Part shown: positions 33,628-42,510 of the stretch, piece by piece | How positions within the stretch are numbered: the first letter of the stretch is position 1 | How the letters are laid out: the number at the start of each line of letters is the position of its first letter | Assembly: GCA_035565775.1 (NCBI GenBank) | Contig: DATMRW010000014.1 | Span: forward strand, 62,001-126,000 | Origin: PRO6 sp035565775 | Lineage (GTDB): Bacteria; Pseudomonadota; Alphaproteobacteria; Rhizobiales; Xanthobacteraceae | Direction of reading: 5' to 3' | DNA: 64,000 bases | Notes under the pieces: model-generated | What the model was told of the DNA's origin: nothing | Databases searched by the model: none | What the model saw: only the letters and a program-made list of their open reading frames with translations | Program-made: the position numbers and the translations under genes

Positions 33628-34242
33628 TCACGAATGAGCGAAGATATCCTCTTCAGGCCATCCCGCAAGGTCGAGCCGCGCCCGGGTCGGCAGGAATTCG
33701 AAGCAGGCCGCCGCCATTTCGGCGCGGCTCTCGCGGGCGAGCATGGTGTCGAGGCGCTCGCGCAGGCGGTGCAGGTAGAGCACGTCGGAGGCGGCGTAGG
33801 CGAGCTGCGCCTCGGTGAGGTCCGCCGCCGCCCAGTCGCTCGACTGCTGCTGCTTGGACAGTTCGACGCCGAGCAGTTCCCGCGTCAGGTCCTTCAGGCC
33901 GTGGCGATCGGTGTAGGTCCGCACGAGGCGCGAGGCGATCTTGGTGCAGTAGACCGGCGCCGGCATCACCCCGAAGGTGTGGAACAGGACGGCGAGATCG
34001 AACCGGCCGAAGTGGAAGATTTTGACCACATTCGGGTCAGCCAACAATTTGGTCAGGTTCGGCGCCTCGCGCTGGCCATTGGCGATCTGCACGACATCGG
34101 CGGTGCCGTCGCCATTGGACAGCTGCACCACGCACAGCCGGTCGCGATGCGGGTTGAGGCCGAGCGTTTCGGTATCGATTGCAACCGACGACGTGTAGCG
34201 GGACAGATCCGGCAGATCTCCGCGATGCAGGCGAATGGTCAT
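33628..34242 (-). CDS. rnd: Ribonuclease D-like 3'-5' exonuclease, single domain
   Basis: 204 residues. DEDDy catalytic motifs: AIDTETLG (Exo I), KIFHFGRFDLAVL (Exo II) and LAYAASDVLYLHRL (Exo III with Tyr and Asp). No HRDC domains, so about half the length of E. coli RNase D; this short form is common in alphaproteobacteria. ATG 34242 begins the fold, with AAGG about 10 bases upstream. Probable tRNA or small-RNA 3' processing. Confidence 0.9.
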   Translation of the reverse strand: MTIRLHRGDLPDLSRYTSSVAIDTETLGLNPHRDRLCVVQLSNGDGTADVVQIANGQREAPNLTKLLADPNVVKIFHFGRFDLAVLFHTFGVMPAPVYCTKIASRLVRTYTDRHGLKDLTRELLGVELSKQQQSSDWAAADLTEAQLAYAASDVLYLHRLRERLDTMLARESRAEMAAACFEFLPTRARLDLAGWPEEDIFAHS

Positions 34243-34391
34243 GGGTTGCAAACCTTGTTTCTCGAACTCGTTCTGGGCCTTTGGGCGAATGCCTTCGCGA
34301 CAACAGCAGGCATGGCCGCATATCACCCGGCCGCAGGGCGCGCCGCTGCTGAAATCCGTTCCTAAATCACCGCAGCCGATCTGAAAAGAGA

Positions 34392-34420
34392 GGCCGCAAC
34401 AGCAACAAGCCAGTGCGGCC
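34392..34420 (-). terminator. Possible terminator after serine protease gene
   Basis: Minus-strand arms GGCCGCA (34414-34420) and TGCGGCC (34392-34398), 15-base loop, then CTCTCTTTTC. Moderate quality. Confidence 0.45.
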
Positions 34421-34476
34421 CGACAAGGCTCGCGTGATTCGCTTCCGGCGCAGGCCCGCGCAGAGGCCGATCCCGC

Positions 34477-35721
34477 TCAGTCGCAGTTCACCCGCACCGT
34501 AAACAGCTTGGCCAGGTCGGCGATCGCTTCCGGCGCCAGCTCGCGTGAACGCGGCGCATCAGCCGGCATGGCATTGCTGGACTCGAGGAAATTGGCGGCA
34601 ATCGCGGTTTTGATCGCAAAGTTGACGTTTTGCGGGATGTCCTGCGTCGCCGCGGCCACGTTGAGCGCGTTGAGCTTCGAGACGATCACCCCGACGACAT
34701 TGCCGAACTTGTCGAGCAGCGGACCGCCGCTATTGCCGGGCTGGACCGGCGCAGAAATCTGCACGAGACGCGTATCGTCGCCGATGCCCGAGACCGCGGT
34801 GATCGAGCCGGACGTAAAATTGCCCGACGTCGCAAGGATTCCGCTGAGGGGGAAGCCGAAAACATAGACCGCCTCGCCGAGCCGCGCCTGCGGCCGCAGC
34901 GCCGGCACCACCGCCGGCGAGAGCGTGGTCTTCAGAATTGCGAGGTCGTTGGTCTTGTCCTTGGCGATGATACGGGCGGTCGCCTCCTGCCCGCTGACGG
35001 TGCTGACTTTGAGCACCGTGCAGGAATCAATCACGTGATGATTGGTGAGCACGTGGCCGCTATCGGAAACGAAAAAGCCGGTGCCGGAGCTCGCGCCGCC
35101 CTGCTGCGGCTTGTCTTCCTGCGGCTTGCTTTCCGTCGGCCCGCCGGCGGTCGCCGCGATATAGGTCTTTTGACACTCGATGACCGTCTCCAGCGCGCGG
35201 CTCGAGCCGCCGAGCGAGAGCGACGACACTTCTTTGCGATTGAGCAGCACCCGCACGCCCGCCGAACGCGCCACATCCCCGACGAACTCCGACTTAAGGC
35301 CCGACGAAAACACCCCCTTCTCGCCCTTGCGCTCGAAGCCGACGAATTTGCCGTTCCAGATGTTGCGGCGCATGACAAGCTGCAGCTCATAGCCGCCGTC
35401 GACTTCGATCGACCGCCATTTCGGGTTGGTGAACGCGATGTAGGCGCTGTTCTTGCGGCCGGTGAAGCCGAGCCAGATCGTCGTCTCGTCGCGGTAGGTC
35501 GCAGCGGCGAGGCACCCGCCGACGCTTTCGCTGAAGCCGATCGTCCAGCCGGAGACATCGCCAAAACTCTTGTCGATGTTCAACTCGGCCCGCACTGGCC
35601 CCGGCGCAAAGATCGTTGCCGCAATGCCCAAACCTATCGCCACAGCGGCCGCCGCGCGGCGCGGCCACGACGGAAGAGCGCGGCAGCCCGTGCCGAAACT
35701 TTGCGGATCAACGCCAGCCAT
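34477..35721 (-). CDS. Secreted trypsin-like serine protease without PDZ domain
   Basis: 414 residues. Signal peptide ending GPVRAE near residue 45, then a beta-rich N-terminal domain of about 150 residues I do not recognise, a Gln/Gly-rich linker, and an S1C protease domain. Catalytic triad: His in VLTNHHVIDSC, Asp in KTNDLAILK, Ser in QPGNSGGPLL. The DegP-type PDZ domains are missing. ATG 35721 is preceded by AGGGG at 7 bases; the frame runs far upstream through another gene without a binding site. Likely a periplasmic stress or processing protease. Confidence 0.87.
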   Translation of the reverse strand: MAGVDPQSFGTGCRALPSWPRRAAAAVAIGLGIAATIFAPGPVRAELNIDKSFGDVSGWTIGFSESVGGCLAAATYRDETTIWLGFTGRKNSAYIAFTNPKWRSIEVDGGYELQLVMRRNIWNGKFVGFERKGEKGVFSSGLKSEFVGDVARSAGVRVLLNRKEVSSLSLGGSSRALETVIECQKTYIAATAGGPTESKPQEDKPQQGGASSGTGFFVSDSGHVLTNHHVIDSCTVLKVSTVSGQEATARIIAKDKTNDLAILKTTLSPAVVPALRPQARLGEAVYVFGFPLSGILATSGNFTSGSITAVSGIGDDTRLVQISAPVQPGNSGGPLLDKFGNVVGVIVSKLNALNVAAATQDIPQNVNFAIKTAIAANFLESSNAMPADAPRSRELAPEAIADLAKLFTVRVNCD

Positions 35722-35864
35722 CCTGCGGCCCCTGCTGGTTCGAAACCGCGAGGCACCCCGCCAAGGATGCCTCGCCGCTCGGACTGTTTCGAAAATGAAG
35801 AACGTCGATTTGTCGATGTCTCGACTGGCCGATGCCTCATGGGTTGCCCCGAGCATCGCCCCGC

Positions 35865-36239
35865 TCAGTTGCGCGCGCGACGCACCGGGCCCGAGGCGGC
35901 GCCTGCAAACGGATCGGACACGTTGTGCGTCTGCGCCGTGTGGCTCGGCTGACCCGCGGCGGCGCGGCGACCCTGATAGGGCGCGCTGGCCTGCCGGCGC
36001 GGCCGGGCGGCGCGATATCGGTGCGGCGGCGGGGCCGGCCGCGCGCTCGACGCAAGGCCGTGCGCGATCATTGCGCCGGCCGCCGCGCCGATGATAGCGC
36101 CGACAATCGCGCCATCGTCGCGTGCCAGCGACTTGCTCGGCGTGAACACAACCGCGCATGCCAACGCTAGAGCACATGCCGACGCTTTCCAACCGCTAAA
36201 ATTCAAGACAGCACGATGGCCGATTCGCTCGATCAACAT
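35865..36239 (-). CDS. Small secreted glycine-zipper protein
   Basis: 124 residues. A hydrophobic segment (ASACALALACAVVFTPSKSLA) acts as signal peptide or anchor, followed by the glycine zipper GAIVGAIIGAAAGAMIAHG and then an Arg/Pro/Ala-rich tail. AAGGGG lies upstream of the ATG. Proteins of this shape are usually lipoprotein-like or envelope proteins. Function unknown. Same strand as the protease, 143 bases upstream of it. Confidence 0.65.
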   Translation of the reverse strand: MLIERIGHRAVLNFSGWKASACALALACAVVFTPSKSLARDDGAIVGAIIGAAAGAMIAHGLASSARPAPPPHRYRAARPRRQASAPYQGRRAAAGQPSHTAQTHNVSDPFAGAASGPVRRARN

Positions 36240-36353
36240 GACTTCAAGCCCCTTGATTTGCCCGTCACAATCGTAGCGGGTCCAGGTTCCCTTGCCAATT
36301 GCATGAGCGGGCCAACCATCGCCGCGGGCCAGTGTCTTCAGGCCGCGGGAGCG

Positions 36354-36806
36354 TCAACCTTCCGCGGCGTTGCGCGCCATGAAGCTCGCGGGCGTGCCCT
36401 CTTTCGGATCGACGAAGATGATGTCGGTCGGTTCGCGCCGCGGCGTATCGATCGACAGAAACACCACCGGGTGCTCGAACAGGTCCGGCATCGCGTGAAC
36501 GGTGCCGCGCTTGAAATGCAGCAGCTGCCCCGGCGCGAATTCGGCCTTGGTCGATTCGTCTTCCATCCAGAACGTGCCGCGCCCGGAAAAGACGTAGAGA
36601 TATTCGTCGCAGGTTGCGTGATAGTGCGCCGGCGTCGGGCGATAGACCCGGAAAACCCGGCAGCTCGCCGCCGGCGAGTCGGTCAGATAGGTGTCCGCCA
36701 GCAGGGTCTTGGCGGTCTGTGGCAGAGCATCCGCAATCGCCTTGATGTCGAACCGGCCATTGGCGTTCTTGGTCTCGTCGCAGGAAGAAACTTGAGGCGC
36801 AGACAT
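36354..36806 (-). CDS. Cupin-domain protein
   Basis: 150 residues. Cupin motif 1 PAHYHATCDEYLYVFSGRG and motif 2 GTVHAMPD give three His and one Glu as metal ligands. ATG 36806 (MSAPQVSS) has GGA 6 bases upstream. Resembles mannose-6-phosphate-isomerase-like cupins, but no catalytic assignment is possible. Alone between tRNA-Leu and the glycine-zipper gene. Confidence 0.85.
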   Translation of the reverse strand: MSAPQVSSCDETKNANGRFDIKAIADALPQTAKTLLADTYLTDSPAASCRVFRVYRPTPAHYHATCDEYLYVFSGRGTFWMEDESTKAEFAPGQLLHFKRGTVHAMPDLFEHPVVFLSIDTPRREPTDIIFVDPKEGTPASFMARNAAEG

Positions 36807-36982
36807 GGGCAATCCGTCCAATCGTTCAAAAATGAACCGCAACAAACGGACGAATGATTAGCAGGCGGATTGCAACCGCCAAATCGAATTTTTTGAGATG
36901 CCGCGCAGCGCAGCCGCGGCCCGATCCGACATGCGCAACGCGCTGCCGGGAGAAGGCTTGCTGATCATCAAAAAGAGAGGGG

Positions 36983-37069
<87 letters not shown>

Positions 37070-37218
37070 ACGGGGGCGATACCTACGGATGTGTTGGCCG
37101 CTTGTCAAATGCCGTGTTGCAGATCCAATAGGCCTGTACATAAATATTTTCATCACGTATTGCCGAGACGGCTTTAAACCGCATCGTTTCACCGTCTGTT
37201 CCCGTAGGAGCTGCTCTC

Positions 37219-38187
37219 ATGTCCGCGAACATCGATACCCTTGTCACGGTTTTCGGGGGATCGGGCTTTATCGGCCGCCAGGTCGTGCGCGCGCTCGCGC
37301 AGCGGGACTTCCGGATTCGCGTCGCCGTGCGCCGCCCGGACCTTGCGGGCCACCTCCAGCCGCTCGGCCGCGTCGGCCAGATCATGCCGGTGCAGGCGAA
37401 TCTGCGCTATCCGGCGTCGGTTGCAGCGGCGATGCGCGGCTCGCATGTGGCCATCAACCTTGTCGGCATTCTTGCCGCCTCCGGCCAGCAGACCTTCGAT
37501 GCCGTGCAGGCGGAGGGCGCGCATCATGTCGCCGAGGCGGCGCAGGCGGTCGGCGCCCGCGTCGTGCACGTTTCGGCGATTGGCGCGGATGAGAACTCCG
37601 AATCACAGTACGCCCGCTCGAAGGCCGCGGGCGAGCAGGCGATTCGCGCCGTCTCGCCGGATGCAATCATCTTCCGCCCCTCGGTGGTGTTCGGCCCGGA
37701 CGACAATTTCACCAACCGCTTCGCCTCGCTGGCGCGGATGTCGCCGGTGATGCCGCTGATCGGCGGCGGCGAAACCCGCCTGCAGCCGGTGTTCGTCGGC
37801 GATGTCGCCCGCGCGGTCGCCGACGCCGTCGATGGCCGCGTCCGGGCCGGCACGACCTATGAGCTCGGCGGCCCCGAAATTCTGACGATGCGCGAAGTGA
37901 TCGCCTTCATCCTCGACACCATCGACCGCGAACGGATGATGGTATCGGTGCCGTTCCAGCTCGCGCGGCTGCAGGCATCGCTGCTGCAGTTCGCGCCGCA
38001 GCCGCTGACCCTGACGCCGGATCAGGTCACCCTGCTGCAGAGCGACAACGTTGTGTCTGCGTCCGCCAAGGCCGCCGGGCTGACGCTGGAAGGCCTCGGC
38101 ATTGCGCCCGAATCGCTGGCCGCGATCGCGCCGTCCTACCTCTGGCGCTTCCGCCGCGCCGGCCAGTTCGAGCGCAAGAACGCCTGA
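37219..38187 (+). CDS. Complex I NDUFA9-like NAD(P)H-binding protein
   Basis: Atypical short-chain dehydrogenase of 322 residues. Rossmann motif TVFGGSGFIGRQVVRAL at about 9-25, VSAIGADENSESQYARSKAAGE with Tyr-x3-Lys near 133-137, and RPSVVFGPDDNF. It belongs to the family of mitochondrial NDUFA9, an accessory complex I subunit. The bacterial role is unclear. Beside uppP, as in other alphaproteobacteria. Confidence 0.9.
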   Translation: MSANIDTLVTVFGGSGFIGRQVVRALAQRDFRIRVAVRRPDLAGHLQPLGRVGQIMPVQANLRYPASVAAAMRGSHVAINLVGILAASGQQTFDAVQAEGAHHVAEAAQAVGARVVHVSAIGADENSESQYARSKAAGEQAIRAVSPDAIIFRPSVVFGPDDNFTNRFASLARMSPVMPLIGGGETRLQPVFVGDVARAVADAVDGRVRAGTTYELGGPEILTMREVIAFILDTIDRERMMVSVPFQLARLQASLLQFAPQPLTLTPDQVTLLQSDNVVSASAKAAGLTLEGLGIAPESLAAIAPSYLWRFRRAGQFERKNA

Positions 38188-38203
38188 GGCTCTGTACGGC
38201 ATG

Positions 38204-38237
38204 AAATAAAAAATGCGGCCGCGAGGCCGCATTTTTT
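38204..38237. terminator. Bidirectional terminator between NDUFA9-like gene and uppP
   Basis: AAATGCGGCC (38211-38220), loop GCGA, GGCCGCATTT (38225-38234), with A-run before and T-run after, so it serves both convergent genes. Confidence 0.9.
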
Positions 38238-38252
38238 GTGTGTTTTGGTCGC

Positions 38253-39056
38253 TCAGCGTCCCATCGCGAGCGCAATCAGCCCGAGCGTGCCGACAATTAC
38301 TCGCCACCACGCGAATGGCATGAACCCGTGGCGGGAGACATATTCCAGAAAAGTTCGCACCACGACCAGGGCGGCGAAGAACGACGCGACGAAACCGACC
38401 GCCACCACCAGCATGTTGTGGGTGCTGAGGTCGCCATAGTTTTTGTAGAGGTCGTAGGCGAAGGCGCCGGCCATCGTTGGAATCGCCAGAAAGAATGAAA
38501 ACTCTGCCGCCGACCGCTTGTTGGCGCCGAACAGCATCGCCGAGACGATGGTCGCGCCCGACCGAGACACGCCGGGGATCATCGCCGCGCACTGCGCAAA
38601 GCCGATGCCGAGATACATCGGCAATGAAAAAGTGGTGGCATCGTCATAGCGCGGCTTGAGCTCGAGCTGATCGACCCAGAGCAGCACCGCGCCGCCGACG
38701 ATCAGCGTGAAACACACCACCCAGGGGTTGAACAACACGCCCTTGATCAAGGAATGCGCCGCCGCGCCGATCACCGCTGCGGGCAGAAACGCGATCAGCA
38801 CACCGATGACAAAGCGCCGGGCAGCAGGATCGCTGAACATCCCGAGCGCAATCCGCCACAGCCGCGAAAAATAGACCGACAGGATCGCGAGGATCGCGCC
38901 GAGCTGGATCAGCACGACGAAGGTTTTACCGAAGCCGTCATCGTCGAAGCCGAAGAAACGCTCGAGCAACAGCAGATGGCCGGTCGATGACACCGGCAAG
39001 AATTCGGTCAGGCCCTCGACGACGCCGAGCAGCAGAGCTTTGAAGAGATCGAACAT
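38253..39056 (-). CDS. uppP: Undecaprenyl-diphosphatase UppP (BacA)
   Basis: 267 residues, multispan membrane enzyme that recycles the lipid carrier of peptidoglycan synthesis. Catalytic motif 1 GVVEGLTEFLPVSSTGHL (E14, E18, H27) and motif 2 MIPGVSRSGAT near 165 are intact. Length matches E. coli (273). Confidence 0.96.
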   Translation of the reverse strand: MFDLFKALLLGVVEGLTEFLPVSSTGHLLLLERFFGFDDDGFGKTFVVLIQLGAILAILSVYFSRLWRIALGMFSDPAARRFVIGVLIAFLPAAVIGAAAHSLIKGVLFNPWVVCFTLIVGGAVLLWVDQLELKPRYDDATTFSLPMYLGIGFAQCAAMIPGVSRSGATIVSAMLFGANKRSAAEFSFFLAIPTMAGAFAYDLYKNYGDLSTHNMLVVAVGFVASFFAALVVVRTFLEYVSRHGFMPFAWWRVIVGTLGLIALAMGR

Positions 39057-39590
39057 GCGTGGTCCAAACTGGTTGCGAGAGAGGCATCGAAGCGGGGCGA
39101 CGCGTGGAAGCTTATTGGCGCGCCTGGCGCAAATCTCGACGAACGTCCTGGCGGGAAACTAATCGGTGGCGACGATGTCCGTAAGACAAAAAGCCGCCGG
39201 ATGCGGCCAATCCAAACCGCCATGCCGGCAAAAGCATGGCCGGGAATTTTTCGCGGATTCTTATTGGGCCCGCAATGTCTAAAATTGCTCCGGCACGGTC
39301 CGCGGGAGCGGCCGCCGGTGCGCCGCCTCTCCTGTGAAAATCGCGCGACGGTTGATGAATGGTAACCGCGGAACCCGCAGGTTAACCGCTGCTCGCCTCC
39401 CGCGCAGCCGTAACGCGCACTCAGAGAAACTGTCGCAATTTGTGCGCGCCATCATGTTTTGACCAGAATTGCCGCGGAAACGGGACATCATCAAACTGCT
39501 ACGCCGCTCCATCTGCCGTCGCAAAAGGCCCACAGGGGCGGCCACAAGTAGAAGCGTTTTATTAACGGCTTCGAAACTATCAAGTTAGGC
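39057..39590. other. 534-base intergenic region between divergent uppP and fzlA-like gene
   Basis: No convincing gene. A hairpin GCCATGC-N8-GCATGGC lies near 39220-39241, and the right part becomes AT-rich (GTTTTATTAACGG), where a promoter for the rightward gene is expected, but I cannot name hexamers with confidence. Confidence 0.4.
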
Positions 39591-40283
39591 ATGCTCACCC
39601 TCTTTCATCATCCGTTCTGTCCGCACTCCAGGTTCATCCGTCTGGTTCTCGGAGAGTACCGTATCGACGTGGCGCTGGAAGAAGAGCGGCCGTGGGAACG
39701 GCGCAACGAATTTTTGGTGATGAACCCGGCCGCCACCATCCCGATCCTGAGCGGGGAAGGCTTTCCGCCGGTGCCGGGTGTCGCCGTGATCAGCGAGTTC
39801 CTTGACGAGACGGCGGGCGCCGCGCGCGAGGACCGCCGGCTGATGCCGGTGGCGCCGGAGGACCGCATCGAGGTGCGCCGCCTCGCCTCGTGGTTCAACG
39901 ACAAGTTCTTCGTCGAGGTCAGCGGCCCGCTGGTCACCGAACGGATCTACAAGCGCTACATGAGCCAGAGCGACGGCGGCGGCCCGCCGTCGGCCGATGC
40001 GATCCGCGTCGCGCGCGCCAACCTGCGCTATCACCTCGCCTATATCGGCTGGCTGGCGCGCAGCCGGAACTATCTCGCCGGCGACCGCCTCACCTATGCC
40101 GACCTCGCCGCCGCCGCCCATTTGTCGGCGATCGACTATCTCGGCGACGTGCCGTGGATCGAGGACGAGGCGGCAAAGGCGTGGTATGCGCGGATCAAGT
40201 CGCGGCCGTCCTTCCGGCCGCTGCTGGCCGAATGGCTCGCCGGCGTTCCGGCGTCGCGCACCTATACCGATCTCGACTTCTGA
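39591..40283 (+). CDS. fzlA: GST-fold protein, probable FtsZ-binding division protein FzlA
   Basis: 230 residues. The N-terminal thioredoxin-like fold starts LTLFHHPFCPHSRFIRLVLG, with the WERRNEFLVMNPAATIPIL segment, and the helical domain has WFNDKFFVEVSGPLVTERIY and YLAGDRLTYADLAAAAHLS. The DKFFxEVSGPLVTER block and the uppP neighbourhood recall alphaproteobacterial FzlA, which curves FtsZ filaments and lacks GST activity. This rests on memory of the family. A plain glutathione transferase is the alternative. Confidence 0.72.
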   Translation: MLTLFHHPFCPHSRFIRLVLGEYRIDVALEEERPWERRNEFLVMNPAATIPILSGEGFPPVPGVAVISEFLDETAGAAREDRRLMPVAPEDRIEVRRLASWFNDKFFVEVSGPLVTERIYKRYMSQSDGGGPPSADAIRVARANLRYHLAYIGWLARSRNYLAGDRLTYADLAAAAHLSAIDYLGDVPWIEDEAAKAWYARIKSRPSFRPLLAEWLAGVPASRTYTDLDF

Positions 40284-40307
40284 TCTATTGGGGCGGAGGC
40301 GCCACCC

Positions 40308-41108
40308 TTACGGGTGGCCGACCGCCAGTTCCTGCACCGCGGCGAGCAGGCGCGCGATGTCCTGCGGCCGCGACAGCCGGTGATCGCCGTCCTGGATCAG
40401 CGACAGCACCACATCATCCGTCGGCAGCCGCTCGATGATGCGGAAAGCATGGCGCCAGGGCACGTCGGGGTCCTGCGCGCCCTGCAGGATGCGCACCGGG
40501 CAGCCGAGATCGATCGGCGCGCCGAGAATGAGATGGTTGCGGCCGTCCTCGATCAGCTTGCGGGTGATCGGATAGGGCTCGCCATATTCCGACGGCTGGT
40601 GCCACACGCCCTTGGTCTCGATCTCGGCGCGGACCTGCGGCGGGAACTCGGCCCACATCAGATCCTCCGTGAAGTCCGGGGCGGGCGCGATCAGCACGAG
40701 GCCGGCGAGCGAGACCTTTGCCGCGGGCCCGCGCTTCGCCAGTTCCCGCGCCGCCAGCAGCGCAAGCCAGCCGCCCATCGAGGAGCCGATCAGGATCTGC
40801 GGCCCCTCGCAAAAGGCATCGATCACCGCGAGGCTTTCCTCGAGCCAGCGCCCGATGGTGCCGTCGATAAATTCGCCGCCGGACTCGCCATGGCCGGAAT
40901 AGTCGAGGCGGACACAGGCGCGACCCTGTGCGCGGGCAAAATCGTCGAGCGCCACCGCCTTGGTACCGACCATGTCGGATTTGAACCCGCCGAGCCAGAC
41001 CAGCCCCGGCCCCGTGCCCTGGCGCCGCCGCACCGCGATCCGCCGCCGGTCGCCCGCCGGGCCGACTTCAAGGAACTCCGGCGACGATGCGACGTCGGAA
41101 CCGGTCAT
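40308..41108 (-). CDS. Alpha/beta hydrolase (ABHD10-like esterase)
   Basis: 266 residues. Nucleophile in IGSSMGGWLAL near 108, acid in GAQDPDVPW near 205, His in DGDHRLSRPQD near 240. VWLGGFKSDMVGTKAVALD near 35 and RLDYSGHGESGG match the bacterial homologues of ABHD10 acyl-glucuronide/acyl-protein thioesterase. ATG 41108 has GGAG at 8 bases; ATG 41114 is too close to it. The frame open to 41894 overlaps infC and is not used. Confidence 0.85.
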   Translation of the reverse strand: MTGSDVASSPEFLEVGPAGDRRRIAVRRRQGTGPGLVWLGGFKSDMVGTKAVALDDFARAQGRACVRLDYSGHGESGGEFIDGTIGRWLEESLAVIDAFCEGPQILIGSSMGGWLALLAARELAKRGPAAKVSLAGLVLIAPAPDFTEDLMWAEFPPQVRAEIETKGVWHQPSEYGEPYPITRKLIEDGRNHLILGAPIDLGCPVRILQGAQDPDVPWRHAFRIIERLPTDDVVLSLIQDGDHRLSRPQDIARLLAAVQELAVGHP

Positions 41109-41327
41109 GGCCATCTCTCCTCGATTTTTCGCCGGCCGGGAGCGGTAAGGGCTATTGCCAGCTTGCGAACCGCGCCGCCGCCCTCTATGTGGGCCATGAT
41201 GGCGCACTGCTGCATCTAGCACGCGGTGCGCCGCAAGAATCAACGAGCCTGCGGCGGCAACTCGCTTGCCCGCCGGGTTCGAATGCTTCACACTGCCAAG
41301 CCTGTCAACAACATTGGAGAAATACCC

Positions 41328-41867
41328 ATTCGTCGTCCCAACAGAGCCCCCGTCCACGTCGCGAAGGACGGCCCGCGCATCAACGATGATATTCGCAACC
41401 TTCAGGTCCAGCTGATCGACCAGAGCGGCACCAATGTGGGCGTGGTCGAAACGATCGAAGCGATCCGCATGGCCAATGAAGCTGGTATGGATCTGGTCGA
41501 AATCTCGCCGAACAACAATCCCCCGGTCTGCAAGATCATGGACTATGGGAAGTACAAGTTCGCCGCGCAGAAGAAGGCCGCCGAAGCTCGCAAGAAGCAG
41601 AAGACCGTCGAGATCAAGGAGATCAAGCTCCGCCCGATGATCGACGATCACGACTATGACGTGAAGCTGAAGGCGATGCGTCGCTTCCTTGAGGAAGGCG
41701 ACAAGGTGAAGATCACCTTGCGTTATCGTGGCCGCGAGATGGCGCACCAGGATATCGGTATCAAGCTGCTCAACAAGGTGAAGGCGGAAGTCACCGAACT
41801 CGCCAAGGTCGAGCAGGACGCCCGGTTTGAAGGCCGGCAGGTGGTGATGGTGTTGGCGCCGCGCTGA
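41328..41867 (+). CDS. infC: Translation initiation factor IF-3, ATT start
   Basis: 179 residues when started at ATT 41328 (RRPNRAPVHVAKDGPRINDD), the same length as E. coli IF-3 (180). GGAG lies 8 bases upstream of ATT, and no ATG or GTG is suitably placed. The N-domain (VGVVETIEAIRMANEAGMDL, SPNNNPPVCKIMDYGKYKF) and C-domain (RRFLEEGDKVKITLRYRGRE) are complete. AUU starts in infC allow feedback, because IF-3 itself discriminates against them. Confidence 0.95.
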   Translation: MRRPNRAPVHVAKDGPRINDDIRNLQVQLIDQSGTNVGVVETIEAIRMANEAGMDLVEISPNNNPPVCKIMDYGKYKFAAQKKAAEARKKQKTVEIKEIKLRPMIDDHDYDVKLKAMRRFLEEGDKVKITLRYRGREMAHQDIGIKLLNKVKAEVTELAKVEQDARFEGRQVVMVLAPR

Positions 41868-41876
41868 GGCGCGCCG

Positions 41877-41904
41877 CCAAATCACCGATGCCAAATCACC
41901 GATT
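41877..41904 (+). repeat. Tandem 14-base repeat just after infC
   Basis: Two head-to-tail copies of CCAAATCACCGATG (second ends in T) immediately before the terminator. Probably a slippage duplication. Confidence 0.8.
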
Positions 41905-41909
41905 GTGAA

Positions 41910-41933
41910 GCGAGACCCTCGGTCTCGCCTTTT
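41910..41933 (+). terminator. Rho-independent terminator after infC
   Basis: GCGAGACC (41910-41917), loop CTC, GGTCTCGC (41921-41928), then CTTTT. It implies that rpmI-rplT have their own promoter or depend on read-through. Confidence 0.85.
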
Positions 41934-42237
41934 ATTCTATCGAACCAGTTTGATCGATGCCGCCGGATCGCCGAAACGGCGAGCCGGATGAGGGGCGCCG
42001 CAGGTTTGGTGGATGCCTGAATTTTGCGCGGACCGGCCGGACCCCGTTGCCAAGCGGCGGGCTCTCTGTCATAAGCGCATCCTTCATCGCCCGGCTGATC
42101 AAGGGCTGCCGTGGCGGTGAACGCGTTGGCTATCGCCAATCCAGATAAATCAACGCATTTTCAACGCTCTAGCGAGCAAATTTGGCCGGCAGGCGCCCTC
42201 GCGGGCGCATCGGGATTGCCGGAATTAGGAGAGCCAA
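41934..42237 (+). promoter_or_regulatory. Leader/promoter region of rpmI-rplT
   Basis: 304 bases without a gene. Near its end, GCGCCC-TCGC-GGGCGC (42193-42208) forms a tight hairpin 17 bases before the AGGAG of rpmI, a place where L20-type autoregulation could act. AT-rich GATAAATC near 42144 may belong to a promoter. No -35 is clear. Confidence 0.4.
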
Positions 42238-42438
42238 ATGCCCAAGTTGAAGACTAAGTCGGGCGCCAAGAAGCGCTTCAAACTGACCGCCAGCGGGAAG
42301 GTCAAGCATGCCCAGGTCGGCAAGCGCCACGGCATGATCAAGCGCACCACAAAGCAGATCCGTCAGCTTCGCGGAACCCGCGTGCTGTTCAAGACCGACG
42401 GCGACAACGTCAAAAAGTACTTTTTGCCGAACGCCTGA
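42238..42438 (+). CDS. rpmI: 50S ribosomal protein L35
   Basis: 66 residues, basic, starting MPKLKTKSGAKKRFKLTASG and ending FLPNA, the full L35 pattern. AGGAG lies 6 bases before the ATG. Followed by rplT after 72 bases. Confidence 0.97.
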   Translation: MPKLKTKSGAKKRFKLTASGKVKHAQVGKRHGMIKRTTKQIRQLRGTRVLFKTDGDNVKKYFLPNA

Positions 42439-42510
42439 TCGTCGTCAGGACCGCTTTAGCCGCGCTCGCGCGGACATCCGCAACCCGTTGAAATTCATAG
42501 GAGCACAGTC

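Noticed and set aside
39220..39241. Hairpin GCCATGC-N8-GCATGGC as a terminator
   Set aside because: It lies between divergent genes, where no transcript should end.
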